Source: Grifola frondosa
Lineage: Eukaryota > Basidiomycota > Agaricomycetes > Polyporales > Grifolaceae
Direction: 5' to 3'
Length of the DNA: 64,000 bases
NCBI GenBank assembly: GCA_001683735.1
Contig: LUGG01000002.1
Span: 3,162,001 to 3,226,000, forward strand
In this document: positions 56,983 through 64,000 of the stretch, one piece after another
Layout: each line of letters starts with the position of its first letter
Position numbering within the stretch: position 1 is the first letter of the stretch
The notes under the pieces: generated by a model
What the model saw: only the letters and a program-made list of their open reading frames with translations
Told to the model about the DNA's origin: nothing
Database searches by the model: none
Position numbers and translations under genes: made by a program

Positions 56983-57339
56983 ACCCGGTTGCATAAGCAT
57001 CTTCGCTTGGCTCGCATGAATCATTCCAGAATGAATTCAATCACCATTTCCTATACAGAACAACTGAAAACTTGATAGGGCAAAGTTAAAGGGCAATAAC
57101 TACGGATAACTACGATCGTCCCTCACACGAGCACGTATGTCCCCTGGCAGTTCACGACCGACGTGGAGTGGTACCGGATGGCTCGCCGGTCGTGCTTGCC
57201 CACGGGGTGCGAGGAGTGTGTGGGGTTGCATTGGCGCTTCGAGTGGGGTAAGGCGGCCACAGATGGTCATCTTCCCGGTCACCAGTTACCCTTTGGCCGT
57301 GAGTCCCAGTATGAGGTGGCGGAGTCCCCCATCCGCCCT

Positions 57340-59274
57340 CACCAACCATTCGTAGTGCCTGCACTGACTCGATGACAGCTTTCAAGGCTTCTGTTTGCTA
57401 CTCCAGCACAGTGAGATGATGTGCTGCACTGCCTGCATGGTCTGGGTGTTCTGCTCGTGACGGGAGAGGGACTTTTCCAGCTCCTCGACATGGCTTGGTA
57501 TGGTGATGTGGGAGGCCTCCATGTGGTGAATCTGCTGCTAAACACCTGTAATGCAAGTGTCAGCGAGGTTCAATCGAGTTCGCATGGAGTCAATGCATGA
57601 AATCAGCATGGTGGCCATGTGCAACAGCCGAGGTGGAGAGCCCACACAAGGAATGGGAACCACCACACATGCTTGCATGCCAGTGACTTGTCACCGGGCT
57701 GTGGTTGATATATTTACCGGACATTGAATCAATCTAGCACATTCAATCACTGGAGATCCCAGCTCATTGCCTGAGGAATCAGAGGATACCTGTGTGGCAT
57801 CCATGTCGATCTGGTCCCAAGGTTGCAATGCCACGACTGCACCACAGTGAGCCTCACCACATTCGTCGATCACGATGACCATAGGAGGATGATCGATGAA
57901 AGCTGACATGGCCTGAGAGTGCACTTCATGAGCAGCCCCCAGTCTGTCAGACCTGGGGGAGGGCGGGGCAGAGATGAGCATCCATTCAACATTGGTCTCC
58001 ATCATGCCCAGCAGGATGGCCATGGCAGAGAGCATGGGCATGGATGTGGAAGTCTCTGCCTGGCCTGCTGGCATGGATGTGGAGATGGCTGTTTTGCCCA
58101 CTGGCATGCAGAGGTATCCATTTTGCCACTCGAGGTTCCAGTCACCAAACAGGACCCGGCCTTTGCAGGGGCCTTCCCTGCCTTCACGATTGCCTGCTGC
58201 ATCCAATAGGTGAGCTGATCTTGCAAGGCTCGATCCACCGACTCAAGCTCCCATCCTTCTGCCAGCCGAGCCTTCTTCAACTCCTTCTGAAGCTGGCATG
58301 CCTCCGTCATGGTGTTATCGCTAGTCAGACTGCAGACCCACTATTGTGACTGACAATTCACACAGGCAGCCATGAGCCTATCGTCGGAAACGAAGCATGT
58401 CTCGTTGCAGTCCGTGCATGTTTTGCATTTAACCTCCTAATGAGGTGAAGAAGTTAGCCAGCTCACGATGTTGCGATGGCGCCATACCGATTGGTGTATT
58501 TTCGGCAAGGTTGAGCAAGTGCTCGCCATGCCCATCGCGCCAGTATCTCCAATCTTACATTTTTTCTTGCCCCGCTTGCTTGCAGCACCCTTTGCCCTTT
58601 CCTCCTCAGCAGTGGGGACAGTTTCACCCTTGTGCTGCTCTACATCTGGACTGTTGGCCACTGATCTGGGTCTTTCTTGGCCAGTGGGCCTTCGGCTGGA
58701 GCCGCCACTTTGACACTAGAGGGCATTTCAGTGGCATCTGCAACTTCTTTCGTAGTCATGGGTATGGGAGAGGATGGCTCTGCTGGAGCTGCATTGTTCT
58801 CCATCACCACCTGCCCTGCCTCAGCCCCTTCAATAGGCACCAGTCGATATGCCTCATCATTCCACCACCCCCGTGGCTCATCTGTCCTGAGCATCTAAAT
58901 GCGATCTGAAACGTGCACCCACTAAGCATGGTTGGTGATCCATTCATCCTCCCAGGTGACCGAGTTGAAATTCGGTGGTCATTTTGGCCATGTGAGTGCT
59001 GCCTCGATGATTGCACTGAGGAGAATCTGGGGGATCTGGACATAAAGTGGTGCCTGCCGGATAGATCAGGGACAGTCACCTACAGCTTGTTAAGCAGGAG
59101 ATGTAATGTAAGAGAAGAACTCACCAGCTCTGCCCACCATCAGGCATGAAAGTCAACAAATCGAGGGTGAGACTGGGCCGAAATATGTTGTAAGGCAGTG
59201 ACCAGTCCATTCATCTGTGCTATGACATGCGCTTCAGTCACGTTCTCGACACCAGCAGCAGGATTGTTAGTCAT
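57340..59274 (-). pseudogene. Trp-rich/Cys-cluster/coiled-coil protein gene, right-arm copy, decayed
   Basis: Inverted homologue of 44489-47046. Exon 1 (59274-59125, 50 codons) reads MTNNPAAGVENVTEAHVIAQ and ends HA-stop-WWAEL at GTGAGTTC; the stop is TGA at 59140-59142. Next come PPNFNSVTWEDEWITNH and RGWWNDEAYRLVPIEGAEAG, a Lys/Ala-rich part, and a Cys cluster near 58340-58437 (CKTCTDCNETCFVSDDRL then AACVNCQSQ). A helical segment ACQLQKELKKARLAEGWELE follows, and an acidic Ser/Asp stretch (QVSSDSSGNELG). The coiled coil is QQIHHMEASHITIPSHVEEL then EKSLSRHEQNTQTMQ. It differs widely from the left copy, so the two are old duplicates. Stops lie at different places, and no MITE interrupts it. 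Confidence 0.55.
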
Positions 59275-59577
59275 AGTAGCTAGGAAGAGACTATAAATGA
59301 AGTATATGAAGATTTGCTGGGGAACATTGCAGGCAAAAGATGTCAGGACTGAGATGGTTTGTGTGAAATTTAATTACATTACATGATGATCCAAGATACT
59401 GGTCCAGATCATTCCCACATGGATGAAAGATGCCAGACACTTGAAGAATCTGTGAAAAGGCAATGAGAGCGAGCTGCTTCCACATCTTTTCGCCACTTCG
59501 CTTATCGTAAGTGTGCTATCACATGGCTAATAAGCTGCACTGACTGTCAATATTTGAATAAATTTATCGCCATCAAC
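59275..59577. promoter_or_regulatory. Shared intergenic region of the right divergent gene pair
   Basis: A 303-bp gap between the ATGs of the two right-arm genes, homologous in inverted orientation to 44202-44488 (for example CATCCATGTGGGAA-type words in both). Probably a bidirectional promoter. Confidence 0.45.
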
Positions 59578-60680
59578 ATGAATCCAGGACAAGGTATTAT
59601 TGGCTGAAGTCTTTATGCCCTCAACTAACGGGAACTGTGCAGCAAATTTGGACAGCGCCCGTCTTGGACAACCTGTGGGAGGATCCGCAGATGCAAACCC
59701 ATTTGATCTCAGCTCTGCTCAAGTAGGTTGGACGGGTGATCAATCTCATCTGCATGGGCCAGCTGAGGCCAACCCATTCGATCTTGGCTCCCCCAACTTT
59801 CCAGATCTCGGAGCCAGTAGAAATTCTAACCCATTTGACATCGGGCCCCTCAATCCCCAGCAGGTCCAGAAGGTGTCAACCCATTCGATCTTGGCTCTGC
59901 TCAGGTCTGAATTGTCACAGCGGGTCCGGCTGATCAAAACCCATTCAATCTGGATCCGCCACCTCTTGCAGTTCCGGGTGTTACCAACCCATTCGACCTT
60001 GGGTCCCCTGACTTGCCCGACCTCCCAGCTGCTCCAGCTGATCGCAACCTGTTCGATCTGGGTCAGCCACCTCTTGCAGTTCTGGGCATTACCAACCCAT
60101 TCGATCTCAGCTCGGCTCATGTCACAGATGTTGACACGGGTTGGGATAATCCCCACCCATTCAATCTTCATCTGGGTTCTGCTCACCTGGACAAAGGCTT
60201 CCCTCCTTTACCCCGGGAGGATGTTGAGATGAATGGGTTCGAGGAGGGGCAAGAGCTGCAGGATGCTGATGATGACCACCCGATGGGTGACGAGTCCTTG
60301 ACAGCAGTTCCAACCATTACAATCAACCATAGGCCGGGGATGGCTGAACATCGTATGCTGTGGTTTGAGTACCCTCCTGGAGAAGGTAGCAACTGACCGG
60401 AGTATGTTTTCGATCACCTGCTCATTCGTAGGCAGATGATGGCATGGACCTGGTCAGAATTGATCAGCTTGTCAGCATTCGAGGGGAGATTCAAGCGGTT
60501 AGGCAGTCCCTGGTAAATTGTCCTGCGGGCAGAGCATCCGATGAAGTAGAGGTGTTGTTAGTGACCAGCCCAGAAGTGGAAGGGCAGTTGCCTGGCCATG
60601 ACCTGCATGTCATGGTTGACGCCTACCAGCATGGGCTGCATGTTGCTTCATATGCCGACACTCCATTGCCAGATATATAA
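59578..60680 (+). pseudogene. NPF-repeat protein gene, right-arm copy
   Basis: The ATG at 59578 starts a 16-base exon (MNPGQ), then an intron 59594-59642 with a CTAAC branch-like site and GTGCAG acceptor. Exon 2 encodes repeats ADANPFDLSSAQVG, EANPFDLGSPNFPDLG and SNPFDIGPLN. After a one-base shift near 59875 and a TGA, VNPFDLGSAQV, QNPFNLDPPPLAVPG and TNPFDLGSPDLPDLP continue to an acidic EDVEMNGFEEGQELQDADDD region. A third exon (acceptor TAGGCAG near 60436) gives GMDLVRIDQLVSIRGEIQA and ends YADTPLPDI at 60680. At least seven N-P-F repeats are visible. Function is unknown; EH-domain binding is the only precedent for NPF motifs. Confidence 0.55.
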
Positions 60681-61119
60681 CTAATGAAACTATTTTGTAG
60701 CACAGGATCACACTCTATGGAACTGTTTGCTATGAAGTATGATGTTTCTAATGGTACATGAAGTTTTAAATATGTAAAAGGTTATACTGCTGTTCTGCCC
60801 CTGTCCCACCAGGTCCGGTGTTATAGCGGCTGTGACCCCGAGATGCCGAAATTCAATAGAAGCTTCACTGCAGGTCCGATGTATGATTTGACTGACTAGA
60901 TGTGTGCCTGCGATCCCATCCTCTTTATTCAGTAGCTTTGTCCAGACAGGCTCCAACTACACGGATGCAGGTTGATATACCAAAAATATTGTTCGCAATC
61001 AACAGAAGATTGATGGAAAAATTTGAATAAACCTTCAGATGAATCCACACAATTCTTTGAGGTCACACGCTAATTCTTAGGGTCATTTGATGATATTTAT
61101 ATGCTGCAATTGACACAGC
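60681..61119. other. No supported gene
   Basis: AT-moderate spacer downstream of the right NPF gene. Confidence 0.4.
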
Positions 61120-62085
61120 ATGCGCATCCCTCTGGGTAGACCAATAGCCTTCCTTACGGCTATGCCAGGTATTTGGAAGAATTTGCAAATGTCCCACTGT
61201 CCTGTCATTGTACAGATCACCCAGGATCTGAAGCCCTATCGGGAGATGTTCATCAAGATATTGATGGGCTGTCAAAGATTTGCCGAGATTACCCGACAGC
61301 TTGGTTTAAGTGGAGAATCTAAGTGTCGGGTATGTGATATAAGATTGGACATACATCTGATCATGACACGTCATCCATTCATCACCCATGCATCCACTCA
61401 TCCAATCCACATTGATGACCACTGCTAATTTGGCCGTCAACAAAATGTATGTAATCACTTGTCATTTATTATGCTCATTACATGTTTCGACAGAATGGTG
61501 CCAAAGCTTCTGGAGAGTGAGGTCCCGAAGGAGCGCCACGTTCACATAGTGCAGCAATTAGGGAAAGAATGTATGAAAGCCATTCAAGCCATGGAGATGT
61601 GAGGGAGGATGTCCGAGGCCTTCGAAGGGAATCCGGCAGAGTCAATGGCCGAGCTGGAGCAGGTTACCCAAGGGGTCGCACAATCAGTTGTGGCAAGTTG
61701 GGTAAGAGTCTCCATTTCTGTGATCATTCAATGTTTCACTGACCTTAAAGGAAGCACGCGGAGGTGACCGAACACCGGTTCCTCCACTCCAAATGCAGCC
61801 GGGAGGTCCACATCTGCCATGCCCATGGATGCCCGTCTGCCAGCAGCCGAACCTGCACAAGCAGGTCCTCAAATGGGTGATGGTGTGACCTCCAGTCCTG
61901 ATCGCGGGTCTGGCTCCGATGGGTACTTCATCTTGGAGAGCGAGGGTGATTCAGATCGGGGCCGGGTAGTATCACGGGGTCGGGTCAGAGCGGGTGCCAA
62001 GCCAGATGGGCAGCATTTTCAGATCCAGCTCAGAGGGACTGCCCAGCCACATGGGCAGCATCATCAGGTCCGGAGAGTCTGTTGA
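61120..62085 (+). CDS. Possible multi-exon gene, unknown product
   Basis: The plus strand has PGIWKNLQMSHCPVIVQITQ and FIKILMGCQRFAEITRQLGL up to a GTATGT donor near 61330. A second block follows: MVPKLLESEVPKERHVHIVQ, LGKECMKAIQAMEM, a stop, and FEGNPAESMAELEQVTQG up to GTAAGAG. A third is MPMDARLPAAEPAQAGPQMG and SGSDGYFILESEGDSDRGRV. The three blocks keep the same strand and are separated by plausible donors, but phases and the start are unresolved. No counterpart exists in the left arm. Not recognised. Confidence 0.35.
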
Positions 62086-62592
62086 TGCCTTCTGGACTGC
62101 CGGCAGTGGCAGCGAAAGCTCCAAGTCCATGTGAATGTTTTATCCTTTTGTCTGCCTCGGGACCCCACCTATTGATGTAACACGCATTACTTTCATCCGA
62201 TGTTGTAACTTGTATTTTTTGAAATTCACTCTGAAGCTGGAATGAGGTGCTAGGGTATGGAGGATTGGCGCATGCTTTGCAAATTGTACAACTCATGTGT
62301 CCAAGCTGATGGAGTTCGGATCCGTGATGATGTGGTGCAGGTGTTTCCCATGGACCCAGCCTGCATGGGGATTGCCCGGCTACTGTTCTCTGATGAGCAT
62401 TCACCTGGTCTCTCTTCATGGTGCATAACATTACTAGGACCGTGTGCCTTCGAACAGTCAATTGGTCCTTACAGAATTAAGCACGGCCTTGTCCGGTAAA
62501 GTTCAATTCTGAACTGAGGCCTTATGCCTCCGAAGTTGGGCTTGGTGCCCATTGGCAATGATGACAAGTCGCAATGGGTCAGACCGGAAAGC
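62086..62592. other. No supported gene
   Basis: Spacer between the gene at 61120 and the right terminal repeat. Short frames only. Confidence 0.4.
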
Positions 62593-63531
62593 AGTACCAA
62601 CTCCCAATCATGGATCCGTGATGCGAATCCGAAAAGTTGTCCAGCCCTTTTCTGCTTGAGACGGGCCCATGCTGTCACACGGACAATTGCAGAGCCCCCT
62701 CAGTCCAGACCCGGAATGCACAGCATTGCACGGGTCTGATTGGTGCCAAAGCAGCTGAGCCATCCATGATCACATCACGTGGTCAGCATTCGTGTCCTCC
62801 AACTGCACATGTTCAAGATGGATGCAGTTAGTCCGATGAAACCCACATGCTAACTCGGCCCGTGCATTGGGCATCCGTTCAGATGTGGCTAATTTGGCCA
62901 ACCTGTGGAGACTGACTAAGTGCAGTTTTGGCCCAACTGCACCCAGTTTTGGGCCCATTTGGCCCGTCCATGGGCACTGACTTTGCTTTCGCTCGGCCCA
63001 ACTGTGCTCAATTCAGTATGGCTTTAGCCGGCTTGGCTGGCCTGAGGAGACTGACTGCCCACCCATTACCACTGATCCAGTTGGCTCCACTGTGTGCACT
63101 CACTGTGGAGCCATTCAGCCCACTGTAAAAGCAAAGCTGCCAGCCCCTTCAGCCCAGCCACAAAAGCAGACCTATCATTGCTCTCTGCCCAACAGCAGAG
63201 ACTGACCACGGGTCATTTCAGCCCATTTGCATATGTTCACCATTCACCCACTCAGCCAATCTGTGTGCACTAAGCTGGGAGAATCCCCAGCCAGTCTGGG
63301 CCCATGGTGAAAACAAACAGAAATTTATTGGGCCAAACTGTATGCACGGACACTGCTCACTGGCACATTTTTGGCCCAGCTGCACCTCCCTATGTAAGGT
63401 GTGCCCAGCCCAACTGTTCCTTTTGAACATCCGGCCAATGTGTTCAAACTGATATTTTATTCCTTTTTGGCCCATTTGGGTGGCCCATATGTACTGAGCA
63501 TAAATCAACATTGGCTAGCTGTTTGCAACTG
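62593..63531 (-). repeat. Right terminal inverted repeat (939 bp)
   Basis: Reverse complement of 41835-42806 with very few substitutions; it lacks about 35 bases present on the left. The outer end is CTGTTTGCAACTG. It carries the same TGGGCY-dense sequence. Confidence 0.95.
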
Positions 63532-63544
63532 AATATTGAACTGA

Positions 63545-64000
63545 ATGGGCTCTCTTCTTCAATTGTGGACAATCCTTGTGAATTGTCTCCCAGTTAAAGG
63601 TGGTCGATGGCTTCTTGGTCTTCTTCATGAGTTCATGGGCATCATAAATAATGACTGAGAATGAAAATGATTAGAAACACATTAACTTATCAAAGTAATT
63701 CCTACCTTCATCCGTCGTAAAAAGACCAGGCTTATCCAGAAGACCATAGAGAGGTCCAGTATGACCCAGTTCAGAAAATGCAGAGCACTGTTGAGTGATC
63801 TTTTTGGTAGGACTGACACACATCCCCTCCTGAATGGGGGCATCACCACGCTTTTGTTTGCTATCTAATATCACAGCATCAAATCAAAGTAAAACAAGGA
63901 GTAATTGAGGACATACCAAGATTGACAGAAATGGTCTTGAATGTCACTGCATTCTGCCAGGTGGGTATAGTGAGCTGGCACATGTTAAAAATGGTTCCAT
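63545..64000 (-). CDS. 5' part of the gene interrupted by the 21.7 kb element (truncated by window end)
   Basis: Minus-strand exons with regular short introns. The window edge gives MCQLTIPTWQNAVTFKTISV up to a GTATGTCC donor. The acceptor GATATTAG at about 63867 leads to DSKQKRGDAPIQEGMCVSPT and QQCSAFSELGHTGPLYGLLD. A donor GTAGGAAT at about 63705 and an acceptor TTCTCAG at about 63655 lead to IIYDAHELMKKTKKPSTTFN and HKDCPQLKKRAHSVQY, which runs to the element boundary. The C-terminal continuation is at 41696-41834. The protein is not recognised. The undamaged exons here suggest the gene was intact when the element inserted. Confidence 0.55.

Larger units (their letters stand above)
41835..63531. 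mobile_element. 21.7 kb element with long terminal inverted repeats
   Basis: The outermost bases are CAGTTGYAAACAGCTAGCC on the left and its reverse complement on the right. AAT on both outer sides is a possible 3-bp target duplication. Flanking exons of a single minus-strand gene lie on both sides, so the element was inserted into that gene. Inside, each arm carries a diverged copy of a divergent gene pair. The centre carries a TET/JBP-like pseudogene, a conserved hypothetical pseudogene and a tandem gene duplication. No transposase was recognised, so the mobilising enzyme and superfamily are unknown. Confidence 0.75.

Noticed and set aside
43310..60680. Divergent gene pairs as a homeodomain mating-type locus
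   Set aside because: Basidiomycete HD1/HD2 genes are also divergently transcribed and diverged between alleles, but neither protein here shows a homeodomain W-F-x-N-x-R motif, and the unit has transposon-like ends.
41835..63531. An LTR retrotransposon
   Set aside because: The long end repeats are inverted, not direct, and no gag, protease, reverse transcriptase or integrase motif was seen in the interior.

Overview
The window reads as a transposon graveyard from a mushroom-type basidiomycete (Agaricomycete). The evidence is: introns of about 40-60 bp with GTRNGT/YAG borders; a fatty-acid-synthase fragment in which beta- and alpha-type domains are contiguous; an Agaricomycete-style Helitron; and decayed genes resembling the RecQ-like, Ulp1-like and TET/JBP-like families expanded in these fungi. 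Family assignments come from motif recognition by eye. No database search was possible.

Layout. 1-6060: GC-rich, with one plausible unknown multi-exon gene (1274-2980) and a small TA-flanked MITE (4546-4799). 6066-10123: a hAT transposase fragment next to a TCWGA-rich block, then decayed unrecognised coding DNA. 10124-19480: an acidic unknown gene, a tRNA-derived SINE candidate (11032-11416), a 0.55 kb inverted-repeat element (11641-12188), and a RecQ-like helicase split by a 4.4 kb TA-flanked transposon (12601-16997) that carries Ulp1-like and DDE transposase remnants. A second SINE copy follows, itself split by a 379 bp hAT MITE. 19894-20642: an intact four-exon unknown gene. 21700-28038: fragments of unrelated housekeeping genes lie side by side on the minus strand (fatty acid synthase, a sterol-reductase piece, a DEAD-box helicase, a serine-rich unknown). 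30358-31795: a three-exon unknown gene and a decayed neighbour. 33012-40835: a decayed Helitron on the minus strand (Rep, PIF1-like helicase, ubiquitin-protease-like tail) with an AT-rich tandem repeat on one side and a 48-bp minisatellite on the other.

41835-63531 is the most unusual part: a 21.7 kb element bounded by nearly identical inverted repeats of about 0.95 kb and inserted into a gene whose exons lie on both sides. Inside each arm is a diverged copy of the same divergently transcribed gene pair. One gene encodes NPF-repeat proteins and is transcribed outward. The other encodes a protein with a Trp-rich domain, a Cys cluster and a coiled coil, and is transcribed inward. The centre holds a TET/JBP-like dioxygenase pseudogene, a decayed conserved hypothetical gene, and a tandemly duplicated gene. 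Three copies of the hAT MITE family lie inside it.

Nonsense codons across the elements fit C:G-to-T:A transitions (inferred W, R or Q codons now TGA/TAA), and mismatches between MITE target-site duplications are CpG-to-TpG. This suggests cytosine methylation and deamination have eroded the repeats. It is notable that a DNA-demethylase-type gene sits in the same element.
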